Shown here one piece after another: positions 44,120 through 51,147 of a DNA stretch of 51,147 bases. The position numbers and the translations under genes were made by a program. Origin of the DNA: Reinekea blandensis MED297 (GTDB lineage: Bacteria; Pseudomonadota; Gammaproteobacteria; Pseudomonadales; Natronospirillaceae); assembly GCF_000153185.1 (NCBI RefSeq), contig NZ_CH724154.1, forward strand, positions 330,214-381,360, given 5' to 3'. A model generated the notes under the pieces. It had not been told where the DNA came from, ran no database searches, and was given only the letters and a program-made list of their open reading frames with translations. The number at the start of each line of letters is the position of its first letter. The first letter of the stretch is position 1.

Positions 44120-44913
44120 CCACCACTGAACGCTGTTGGGTACTGCCATTCAAAGCCACTGTCCGCTAATGCCATCGGGCTGAGCCGTTTTCCACGCTGA
44201 GGGGGGGCTGATAGATCAAACAGCGGCAAGCCTTCTTGTTTGCGAAACAGATTGAACATTGTCGTTAATGTCTGTGGTTCACAATCGCTGACGATATAGT
44301 GCGATCTGGGTGATTCAACCTGAAGCAGATGAACAATGGCCGCCGCCGCATCGTCAATGTGAATACGATTCGTCCACTTGTCGGCGTAAGAATCTGCTTC
44401 AGCGGTCAATGCCCGGCGCTTTAACCAGTCTCGTCCGGGTCCATAAATACCACTCAAACGAGCAATGGTTACTGTTGTCGGCAGCGACTGGGCCAGGGCT
44501 TCCATCTCCAATAAGATCTCCGCCCGCTCATCGCCTGCCGAGGCTTGGCTATTGTCATCAATGATGCCACCAGCATCTTCGCCGTAAACCCGGCTGGAAC
44601 TGACGACCAAAACTCGCGAAGGACAATGACGCCATTGAGGCAAACTTTCATGTAGACGCTGCAACGGCGCCAGGTAAGTCCGACGATAGTTCTCCAGAGT
44701 TCGCTCACCGCGACTGGCCAGGGCGACGACCAGAATATCCGCCGCCAAGTCCGGCCAATAAGACTGAGCCAAATCCACCTGCACCTGATTAAACCCGAGG
44801 GCTGGCTCTGGTGTTGATAAGCGCATCGCTTCCACTGAGCCATTGCGCAGCCATCGCTGCGCGATGCGACGATTCAGTTGACCGGCACCGGCTAAGACCA
44901 GTTTTTCCGACAT
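44104..44913 (-). CDS. Atypical extended SDR / NAD-dependent epimerase-like protein
   Basis: Rossmann-fold protein of 269 residues from the ATG at 44913 (MSEKLVLAGAGQLNRRIAQRWL), which has GGAG six nucleotides upstream. The dinucleotide-binding motif is GAGQLNRRIA, followed by VVSSSRVYGEDAG (Tyr in YGE), RLSGIYGPGRDWL and NRIHIDDAAAAIVHLL, as in YeeZ-like epimerase homologues. The catalytic YxxxK pair is not evident, so it may be a non-classical reductase or sensor. It is divergent from oxyR (80 bp), and could be affected by OxyR, though no clear OxyR site was seen. Confidence 0.82.
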   Translation of the reverse strand: MSEKLVLAGAGQLNRRIAQRWLRNGSVEAMRLSTPEPALGFNQVQVDLAQSYWPDLAADILVVALASRGERTLENYRRTYLAPLQRLHESLPQWRHCPSRVLVVSSSRVYGEDAGGIIDDNSQASAGDERAEILLEMEALAQSLPTTVTIARLSGIYGPGRDWLKRRALTAEADSYADKWTNRIHIDDAAAAIVHLLQVESPRSHYIVSDCEPQTLTTMFNLFRKQEGLPLFDLSAPPQRGKRLSPMALADSGFEWQYPTAFSGGYNLD

Positions 44914-44993
44914 GCTAAACTCCGATACATTAAAGTCTTGTATGAAATGCGACAATCCGATAGTTTTCGCCTAAACAAACCGCAGACATCGCC

Positions 44994-45905
44994 ATGACCT
45001 TAACCGAACTGAAATACATTGTCTCGCTGGCTCAGGAAAAACACTTCGGGCGTGCCGCCGCGGCCTGCCAGGTGTCACAGCCAACGTTAAGCGTGGCGAT
45101 CCGGAAGCTTGAAGATCGGCTCGGCGTGGCGATCTTTGAACGCAATAAACAGGGGGTTACGGTCACACCGGTGGGCGAACAGATCGTTACCCAGGCGAAC
45201 CGCGTACTGGAAGAAAGCCTGCGCATTGAAGACATAGCTGCATCGGGTAAAAACCAGCTGTCCAGCCCACTTAAACTGGGTGTAATTTTCACCATTGGGC
45301 CTTACCTGCTGCCCCACATCATCCCTCAATTACGTACCCATGCTCCTGACATGGCCTTAGTGATCGATGAAAACTTTACCGGCAACCTGCGCAAGCGCCT
45401 GCGGGATGGCCAAATCGACGTGGCCATACTGGCACTGCCCTTTGTGGAAACCGACATTCTGACCAAGCCGCTGTATGATGAACCTTTTGACATTCTCTTA
45501 CCGGCTGTTCACCCTCTGGCTGAGCTGTCTGCCATTCCGGCGGAAGCCTTAACCAACGAACCACTGCTGCTGCTTGGGGAAGGTCACTGCTTTCGCGATC
45601 AGATCCTGGATGCCTGCCCGAACATTGCCATGGCAACCCGAGAACCAAACGGTCACATACAAACCATGGCGGACGGCACATCGTTAGAAACCCTGCGTCA
45701 CATGGTCGCTTCCAACCTCGGCATTACCATTCTGCCTCGCTCGGCCACCGGTTCTCACCTCTACAACGAAAATCTGGTCAAAGTCCGGCCGTTTGCCGGC
45801 GTCAGCCCGACGCGAACCGTTGCATTGGCGTGGCGTACCAGCTTTCCCAGACCTTCCGCCATCGATGCGATTGAGTCCGCTATTCGATTATGCAAAATGC
45901 ACTGA
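44994..45905 (+). CDS. oxyR: Peroxide-sensing LysR regulator OxyR
   Basis: LysR-family transcription factor of 303 residues. The helix-turn-helix region is HFGRAAAACQVSQPTLSVAIRKLEDRLG. The redox cysteines are Cys199 and Cys208 in GHCFRDQILDAC, with the same spacing and numbering as in E. coli OxyR, so disulfide activation by hydrogen peroxide is expected. The last 16 bp overlap recG, an arrangement also found in other gammaproteobacteria where oxyR and recG are adjacent. Confidence 0.95.
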   Translation: MTLTELKYIVSLAQEKHFGRAAAACQVSQPTLSVAIRKLEDRLGVAIFERNKQGVTVTPVGEQIVTQANRVLEESLRIEDIAASGKNQLSSPLKLGVIFTIGPYLLPHIIPQLRTHAPDMALVIDENFTGNLRKRLRDGQIDVAILALPFVETDILTKPLYDEPFDILLPAVHPLAELSAIPAEALTNEPLLLLGEGHCFRDQILDACPNIAMATREPNGHIQTMADGTSLETLRHMVASNLGITILPRSATGSHLYNENLVKVRPFAGVSPTRTVALAWRTSFPRPSAIDAIESAIRLCKMH

Positions 45906-47971
45906 CCCTATCTGCACCAATTTCCCGGCTAAAAGGCGCCGGGCCAAAACTAGCCGATAAACTGGCTCAACTTGAACTGACCTCAATCGGTGATTTGCTG
46001 TTTCACCTGCCCTACAAATACCAGGATCGAACCCGAATCACACCGATTGGCTCTCTGCGACTTGGCATGGCGGTGGTGATTGAAGGCGATATTCGCGGTA
46101 CTCAGGTTGCCTTTGGTCGACGCCGCAGTTTGATCTGCCGGATTCAGGACGGCAGTGGATTACTGACCATCCGGCTGTTCCATTTCACAAAAGCGCAGCA
46201 ACACGTTCTGAAAAACGGGGCAGCGATCCGCTGCTACGGCGAAGTTCGCATGGGACCAACCGGTTTGGAGATGATTCACCCGGAATATCAGGTTCGAGAA
46301 CAGGGTGAGTTTGAAGCTCTGGATCAACGCCTGACACCACTGTATCCGACCACGGAAGGCATTCATCAGATCCGGCTTCGCAACCTCATTGAACAAGCGC
46401 TGGACGTTCTTAACGCGCAGGGAGGGCTCCCAGAATGGCTGCCACCCGATTGGCTCACTCCGTGGCAATTACCCTCTTTGACCGATGCACTGAGAACACT
46501 GCATCGGCCGGACCCAAACACGGACACTCAAACGCTACTGGATGGCGAGCACCCCGCTCAACAACGGCTGGCTTTCGAGGAGCTTCTCGCGCATCACCTC
46601 AGCCTGCAGGCATTGCGGCAAGCAACACAAGCCACCGGGGCACAACCAATTGCCAAATCCAAACGATTGGTGCCGGCATTACGCGATCAACTGCCTTTTT
46701 CACTAACCGGTGCCCAACAGCGAGTGTGCGGTGAAATTGCTCAGGATCTGGCACACCCATTTCCAATGCTGCGGTTGGTTCAGGGTGATGTCGGCGCTGG
46801 AAAAACACTGGTAGCTCTGATTGCCGCGTTGCAGGCGATCGAATCGGGCTTGCAAGTAGCCCTGATGGCTCCAACCGAGCTGCTAGCCGAACAGCATTTT
46901 CTAAACATGCAGGCCTGGTGCGAACCCTTAGGCGTTTCAATCGGCCTGTTACTGGGTAAAACATCGCGAAAAGACCGCAACCAATTGCTCGACGGTTTGG
47001 AAAGAGGCGAGGTTCAGCTACTAGTCGGAACCCATGCCCTGTTTCAGAAAGGCGTGGATTATCACAATCTGGGATTGGTCATCATCGATGAACAACACCG
47101 CTTTGGCGTGCAACAGCGCCTGGCGCTGAAAGAGAAGGCCAACAACGGCACGCCCCATCAACTCACCATGACGGCGACGCCGATTCCTCGTACCCTCGCC
47201 ATGACCGCCTTCGCAGATATGGACATCTCCATCATCGATGAGTTACCGCCAGGTCGAACCCCGGTCACAACAACGGTGATCAGCCAGGATCGACGCGAAG
47301 CCGTGATTCGGCGTGTCAACGCGGCCTGCGACGATGGCCGGCAAATCTACTGGGTCTGCACACTCATTGAGGAGTCGGAAGAACTGCAGGCCGAAGCGGC
47401 AGAAGCCACGGCTAATCGCCTGGCAGAAGCATTGCCGGGGCGCCAAATCGGCTTACTTCATGGCAAACTGAAAGCGGCCGACAAGTCCCGCCTCATGGCT
47501 GCTTTTAAAGCCGGTGAACTCGACATTCTGGTCGCGACTACGGTCATCGAGGTCGGTGTTGATGTGCCGAATGCTTCGGTGATGATCATTGAAAACCCGG
47601 AACGACTGGGCCTGGCCCAGCTTCACCAGCTCCGCGGACGTGTAGGGCGTGGCACTACAGAGAGCTATTGCCTGCTTATGTTCGGGCAACCTTTGTCTGA
47701 GCAGGGAAAACAGCGGCTCGAGGTCATGCGCCAAACCAGTGATGGCTTTGTCATTGCCGAAGAGGACCTGAAGCTACGCGGCCCCGGTGAAGTACTGGGC
47801 ACACGCCAGACCGGTGCCGTTGGCTTTCGGGTTGCCGATATGGAACGGGATGCGCATTTGCTGGAGCACATACCGGCTCTGGCGGATCGACTGAACCGGG
47901 AATATCCGTCCCATAGCCCACATATCATTGCCCGCTGGCTTATCAATGCAGATCGGTACGCTCAAGTGTAA
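45890..47971 (+). CDS. recG: ATP-dependent DNA helicase RecG
   Basis: Branch-migration helicase of 693 residues, the same length as E. coli RecG. The N-terminal wedge domain (ISRLKGAGPKLADKLAQLEL, DLLFHLPYKYQDRT) precedes the helicase motor with Walker A GDVGAGKTLVAL, the DEQHRFGVQQR box, TMTATPIPRT, and C-terminal motifs ATTVIEVGVDVPNAS and QLRGRVGRG. It acts on stalled forks and Holliday junctions. It begins within oxyR and is probably translated from the same message. Confidence 0.97.
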   Translation: MQNALTLSAPISRLKGAGPKLADKLAQLELTSIGDLLFHLPYKYQDRTRITPIGSLRLGMAVVIEGDIRGTQVAFGRRRSLICRIQDGSGLLTIRLFHFTKAQQHVLKNGAAIRCYGEVRMGPTGLEMIHPEYQVREQGEFEALDQRLTPLYPTTEGIHQIRLRNLIEQALDVLNAQGGLPEWLPPDWLTPWQLPSLTDALRTLHRPDPNTDTQTLLDGEHPAQQRLAFEELLAHHLSLQALRQATQATGAQPIAKSKRLVPALRDQLPFSLTGAQQRVCGEIAQDLAHPFPMLRLVQGDVGAGKTLVALIAALQAIESGLQVALMAPTELLAEQHFLNMQAWCEPLGVSIGLLLGKTSRKDRNQLLDGLERGEVQLLVGTHALFQKGVDYHNLGLVIIDEQHRFGVQQRLALKEKANNGTPHQLTMTATPIPRTLAMTAFADMDISIIDELPPGRTPVTTTVISQDRREAVIRRVNAACDDGRQIYWVCTLIEESEELQAEAAEATANRLAEALPGRQIGLLHGKLKAADKSRLMAAFKAGELDILVATTVIEVGVDVPNASVMIIENPERLGLAQLHQLRGRVGRGTTESYCLLMFGQPLSEQGKQRLEVMRQTSDGFVIAEEDLKLRGPGEVLGTRQTGAVGFRVADMERDAHLLEHIPALADRLNREYPSHSPHIIARWLINADRYAQV

Positions 47972-48081
47972 TCTGCTTCCAATGACCGTAAAGCTGTGAT
48001 GTTATGCACTCAAAAAACATGGAGCCGGTCTATACTGTTTCCTAGACTTTGAGAAATCTACAACAAAAAGGAACGCCCGTC

Positions 48082-49467
48082 GTGGGACAACAAGCCAACG
48101 CAACTATACCCATTATTGTCCGTCAACATTTAGCGCACAAAAGCATTGCGCATGCGCTTGGACCGAACAAGCCGAACCTCAATCGTGCGGAAGTCTGTTT
48201 GCTGAACGACGATCAAGGCATGGTTCAGGTTTTTGTTCGCTCAGGGGATATTGTTGAGTTGGATAAAGTTAGGGCTTGTACGGATCGATCTCTGAACCCA
48301 ATGACACAAAGCGAGATCGCGAAACTTAAAAAGAAACTGGGGGTAGAAACACTGCCAGCCTTTGACGATTTCATTCAAGCCCAAACCATTATCGACACAC
48401 GATTGTTCGATGCAGCTCCAATCTATATTCACTCGGGGGCTTCTGATCAATTGTTAGCCGTCAAAGATGGCAACAGCCTACGAAGAAAAGACGACACTCA
48501 GATCGCCAGTGTCGCCAGTGAGCTCCCACTGCAGAATATTGATTACGAGCTCAGCCTCTTTGATCACGACCGGGAGCAGATCAACAGCGCAGTCACGCGA
48601 TTTACCGCATTGCGTATTCGCCAACGCCTGGAAGAAACACTCGAGGTGCCACCTCTACCGGATACCGCCCAGGCCATCATTCGGTTAAGGGTTGACCCGG
48701 ACGCTAATATCGAGAAGCTGTCTCAAATTGTCGAACGTGATCCCAGTCTCGCGGCACAAGTCGTCAGTTGGGCCAGTTCGTCATATTATTCAGCTCCCGG
48801 CTCTATTAAATCGGTACAAGACGCTATCGTACGGGTACTGGGCTATGACCTGGTTATGAACCTGGCCCTGGGTTTGTCACTGGGCAAATCCCTCGAACTT
48901 CCACAAGATAACGATCATGGCTTTCCTTCCTATTGGCACCAGGCGGTCTATGTGGCTGCCTGCGTCGGAACGATTGTCAGTGCGATTCCCAGAGAGTTTC
49001 GTCCGGGTTTTGGCCTGAGTTACCTCTCTGGTCTGTTGCACAACTTTGGCTATTTAATCATGGCGCATGCTTTCAGACCGCACTTTGAAACCACCAATGC
49101 CATGATCAGCCTGAACCGGCACCTCAATCACCAACACATTGAAAAACACGTTCTTGGAATTACACGAGATCAGATTGCCGCAAGCCTAATGCACAGCTGG
49201 AACATGCCGGGTGAAGTAACAATGGGGGTTCGATATCAGTCCGATCCTCAGTATCTGGGTATCAACAGCGACCAAGCACACCTTATTTATTTGGCGCGTC
49301 ATCTGCTATCTGAGTACAACATGATTCCAGCCGTTCCTGAACGGTTTGATGATTCTGTATATGAGCATTTGAGTCTGGACCCAAAAGACGTTGTGCCATT
49401 AATGGAGCAACTGCGTGATAATCAGGCTGAACTGGACATGATCGCCACGAGCCTGACTCCAGACTGA
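48082..49467 (+). CDS. YbaK-like domain fused to HDOD signalling domain
   Basis: Protein of 461 residues from the GTG at 48082, which has AAGGA nine nucleotides upstream. A TTG at 48049 is possible but lies only 13 bp after a TATACT -10-like box (48031-48036). Residues about 1-145 resemble the YbaK/aminoacyl-tRNA deacylase fold (LPAFDDFIQAQTIIDTRLF, APIYIHSG). Residues about 185-400 form an HDOD domain (LPDTAQAIIRLRVDPDANIEKL, IVERDPSLAAQVVSWASSSYY, SIKSVQDAIVRVLGYD, LSGLLHNFGYLIMAH). HDOD proteins act in signalling, often with c-di-GMP. The catalytic status of the YbaK part is uncertain. Confidence 0.85.
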   Translation: MGQQANATIPIIVRQHLAHKSIAHALGPNKPNLNRAEVCLLNDDQGMVQVFVRSGDIVELDKVRACTDRSLNPMTQSEIAKLKKKLGVETLPAFDDFIQAQTIIDTRLFDAAPIYIHSGASDQLLAVKDGNSLRRKDDTQIASVASELPLQNIDYELSLFDHDREQINSAVTRFTALRIRQRLEETLEVPPLPDTAQAIIRLRVDPDANIEKLSQIVERDPSLAAQVVSWASSSYYSAPGSIKSVQDAIVRVLGYDLVMNLALGLSLGKSLELPQDNDHGFPSYWHQAVYVAACVGTIVSAIPREFRPGFGLSYLSGLLHNFGYLIMAHAFRPHFETTNAMISLNRHLNHQHIEKHVLGITRDQIAASLMHSWNMPGEVTMGVRYQSDPQYLGINSDQAHLIYLARHLLSEYNMIPAVPERFDDSVYEHLSLDPKDVVPLMEQLRDNQAELDMIATSLTPD

Positions 49468-49493
49468 TCCGACCAATCCGCGATGACTCAACA

Positions 49494-49516
49494 CGGTGCT
49501 GAGTCCATCAGCACCG
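49494..49516 (+). terminator. Hairpin after the HDOD gene
   Basis: CGGTGCTGA pairs exactly with TCAGCACCG around GTCCA, 27 bp after the HDOD gene stop. There is no T-run, so it may be an mRNA 3' structure rather than a complete intrinsic terminator. Confidence 0.45.
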
Positions 49517-49737
49517 CACCAACTCAGACCAGTCTTTGACCAGGGAAAGCCTTTAGCACCCTCGTAAGCCGCACAACATGGTGCTTGAAAACTGGCACGA
49601 AGATCGCTTCTTAGGTAGAGAGCTTCCCCATGAGCTCAACGGAATAATGATACCGAGACCAGAGACGGTCCAGCCTCACTGACAGAATAAAGATGGCATC
49701 CGCCAACGACTAAAAATCAAATTGTATGATCAATCGC

Positions 49738-49766
49738 AGCGCATTCGTTTCGGGTGCGCTTTTTTT
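49738..49766 (+). terminator. Intrinsic terminator, plus strand
   Basis: AGCGCATTC pairs with GGGTGCGCT (two G-U pairs) around GTTTC and is followed by seven T residues. This is a good Rho-independent terminator. It ends either the HDOD transcript or a small RNA encoded between 49517 and 49766. Confidence 0.8.
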
Positions 49767-49889
49767 GTTCATCGAATAGTAAAACTTATGAACCCAAAAA
49801 CAGTTTAAAAAAACCTAAGAAGGAACCCGATTTGAACGACCATAACTCATAGCCTAAGAACTAATCTTCTATCAAAAAATAACGGGCAC

Positions 49890-49915
49890 AAAAAAGGCCA
49901 ACCCGAAGGTTGGCC
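49890..49915 (-). terminator. Intrinsic terminator of the porin gene
   Basis: On the minus strand GGCCAACC pairs with GGTTGGCC around TTCG and is followed by six T residues, 29 bp after the porin stop. The ultra-stable UUCG-type loop and T-run make a strong terminator, as expected for a highly expressed gene. Confidence 0.92.
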
Positions 49916-49944
49916 CGATTTCTAGTTTTCAGAGGAATCTGAAA

Positions 49945-51036
49945 TTAGAAAGAGTACTTCGCACCCAATGTAGCTTTGTTGTCTACGTCTGTTTTGAAGT
50001 CATACTCAGCGTAGTAAGTCACGCCAGCGTCAGAAGTAGTTGATGCACGCAGTTCCAGCTTAGGATCGTCAGCTTCAGCAGCGTCCAAGTTAGCCAGAAT
50101 TACTTTTGCAGAAGCTTCATAGGCATCAGCTGCATAGGCAACTTTACCGAACGCTTCATCACCAGCGTCTTCAAGAGTGGTCAGCATATAGCCAGCAGAA
50201 GCAGTGATTGCGTCCATTGTGTACGCAACTTCAACTTTCGCGATTTCGTTGTTAGTTTCTACAGCAGTGTCAGGCTCTTGGTAAGAAGCCTTAACAGATG
50301 CATCGCCGAATGTAGATTCAGCAGCAACAACATACTCAAGAGAGTTATCATCGTTAGGGTTAGAAGTACCAGTGTAGTTAACAACACCCATTACGGTAAC
50401 GGCGTCCGTAGTATATGTTACGCCAGCACCTGCGAACATTTCAGGGTCCAGATCTGCGTCTGCGCCTGGTCCAGAGAAGTAAGCTTCGCCTTCAACAGCG
50501 AAAGACAAAGCACCAGCTTCTGATGCATACGCTGCGGCCAGACCAGTTTTGGTACCAGCATCGTAAGTAGCAGGTTCGCCGTCTTTACCGAAGTTCAAAC
50601 CTTGCAGCTGTACGCTTAGTTCGTCAGAGACCATGTAACGGAAAGCAACGTCGACATCAAGAGCAGTTTCTTCCATGTCTTCGTTGATGCTTTCAACATA
50701 GGTATCAGTTGCCATCAGGCTACCAACTTGACCGAAAGATAACTTGCCATCAGTTACAACCAGATCACCGATCAAGAAGTCAGTAGCACCTTCGTCAGAT
50801 TCGATTCCGATTGAGCCAGAGAATGGACCATTTACAACGGTAGTTTCCATAGTAATACCGTAGTTGTAATCGTCTTCTTTCAGATCAACATCGTAAGTGA
50901 CAGGATCAGCGTTCATGTCCAGGATGAACTGAGCATCCATAGCACCAGTGAACTCTGTTGTCGCTTCAGTATCAGCAGCAATTGCCTGAGCAGAGATAGC
51001 AGCAGCAAGTGCAGAAACTGCAAAAATAGCTTTCAT
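49945..51036 (-). CDS. Acidic outer-membrane porin
   Basis: Beta-barrel porin of 363 residues. A signal peptide (MKAIFAVSALAAAISAQAIA, cleavage near 20/21) is followed by many alternating beta-strands (YNYGITMETTVV, FSGSIGIESDE, KLSFGQVGSL, FAVEGEAYF, VEVAYTMDAITASAGYML). It ends in the insertion signal GAKYSF with C-terminal Phe. The mature part is very rich in Asp, Glu, Ala and Thr and has no Cys, as in marine gammaproteobacterial porins. Its codon use is biased (GTA, GCT, GAC, AAC) and the GC content is lower than its neighbours, consistent with very high expression rather than transfer. AGGGGA lies five nucleotides before the ATG. The promoter lies in the 111 bp to the window end. Confidence 0.88.
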   Translation of the reverse strand: MKAIFAVSALAAAISAQAIAADTEATTEFTGAMDAQFILDMNADPVTYDVDLKEDDYNYGITMETTVVNGPFSGSIGIESDEGATDFLIGDLVVTDGKLSFGQVGSLMATDTYVESINEDMEETALDVDVAFRYMVSDELSVQLQGLNFGKDGEPATYDAGTKTGLAAAYASEAGALSFAVEGEAYFSGPGADADLDPEMFAGAGVTYTTDAVTVMGVVNYTGTSNPNDDNSLEYVVAAESTFGDASVKASYQEPDTAVETNNEIAKVEVAYTMDAITASAGYMLTTLEDAGDEAFGKVAYAADAYEASAKVILANLDAAEADDPKLELRASTTSDAGVTYYAEYDFKTDVDNKATLGAKYSF

Positions 51037-51147
51037 TAGATTCCCCTATTTTTATTATCAAAACTGGTTTGGTGACCAGACTACTTGATTGAACTTTCAA
51101 TCCGGAATTGGATTGTTAGTCCTTGTTATCATTAACACCGCATACAA

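Larger units (their letters stand above)
49468..49944. other. Intergenic region between HDOD gene and porin gene (possible sRNA)
   Basis: A 477-bp stretch between convergent genes with no convincing ORF. It contains the hairpin at 49494-49516, a structured stretch to 49737 with small inverted repeats such as GACC-AGAGAC-GGTC near 49659-49672, an intrinsic terminator on the plus strand (49738-49766), an A-rich segment, and the porin terminator on the minus strand (49890-49915). The plus-strand terminator lies 271 bp after the HDOD stop, so it could end a long 3' UTR or a separate small RNA. Confidence 0.5.

Noticed and set aside
49608-49632. CTTCCCCATGAGCTC, similar to the internal repeat of the MITE at 37823-37836
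   Set aside because: Only the short motif is shared; no terminal repeats or CTAG duplication are seen around it.
1-51147. CRISPR array, prophage, complete insertion sequence, rRNA or tRNA genes
   Set aside because: No spaced direct repeats, no phage or transposase genes, and no RNA gene signatures were recognised on reading the window.

Overview
The window reads as a chromosomal segment of a marine gammaproteobacterium, probably of the Oceanospirillales and perhaps Saccharospirillaceae/Reinekea-like. The basis is inference: gene order shared with Pseudomonas (gshB divergent from pilGHIJK-chpA, thrB beside polA), a strongly acidic outer-membrane porin, many c-di-GMP and chemotaxis proteins, and moderate GC. 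No rRNA, tRNA, CRISPR array, prophage or intact insertion sequence was seen.

Layout. 1-6897 (minus) is the Pil-Chp chemosensory operon of type IV pili: pilG, pilH, pilI, pilJ, pilK and the 5' part of the giant kinase gene chpA, cut by the window edge. Divergent from it are gshB, a TonB-like gene and ruvX, all tightly coupled. 9440-13331 holds a FAN1-like VRR-NUC nuclease overlapping an XPD/DinG-type Fe-S helicase with an N-terminal nuclease-like domain. A convergent ten-helix membrane protein of unknown function follows. Then comes a complete imuA-imuB-dnaE2 SOS mutasome behind a near-consensus LexA box. 9.4-19.6 kb is therefore mainly a DNA repair and mutagenesis block.

19624-25429 (minus) is a compact five-gene operon: asparagine-synthase-like amidotransferase, acyl carrier protein, acyl-AMP ligase, NAD-synthase-like ammonia ligase and GNAT-like acyltransferase. 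It is headed by a perfect palindrome in the asnB leader. It looks like a small acyl/amide natural-product or surface-modification pathway and is the best candidate here for an undescribed system.

25892-32137 is the histidine utilisation locus, hutC-hutU-hutH divergent from hutI-hutG, with a perfect 16-bp HutC operator between. It should convert histidine to glutamate plus formamide. A hemerythrin-like gene follows, then a three-gene signalling operon (CheY-like receiver, CheC-like phosphatase, PAS-GGDEF cyclase). Next are polA, whose proofreading domain has lost its key acidic residues, a 260-bp MITE-like element, and thrB, ppnN and a DUF3810 zinc-protease-like membrane gene. A secreted cofactor-less oxidoreductase-fold protein is paired with a degenerate-GGDEF/EAL phosphodiesterase. 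A Rossmann epimerase-like gene, oxyR overlapping recG, a YbaK-HDOD fusion and an acidic porin complete the window.

Functional themes are surface motility and second-messenger control (Pil-Chp, CheC/DGC, EAL, HDOD), redox and oxidative stress (GshB, OxyR, hemerythrin), and DNA repair or mutability (FAN1, helicase, ImuAB-DnaE2, RecG, RuvX, PolA). Assignments rest on motif reading and remembered family features; no database search was run.
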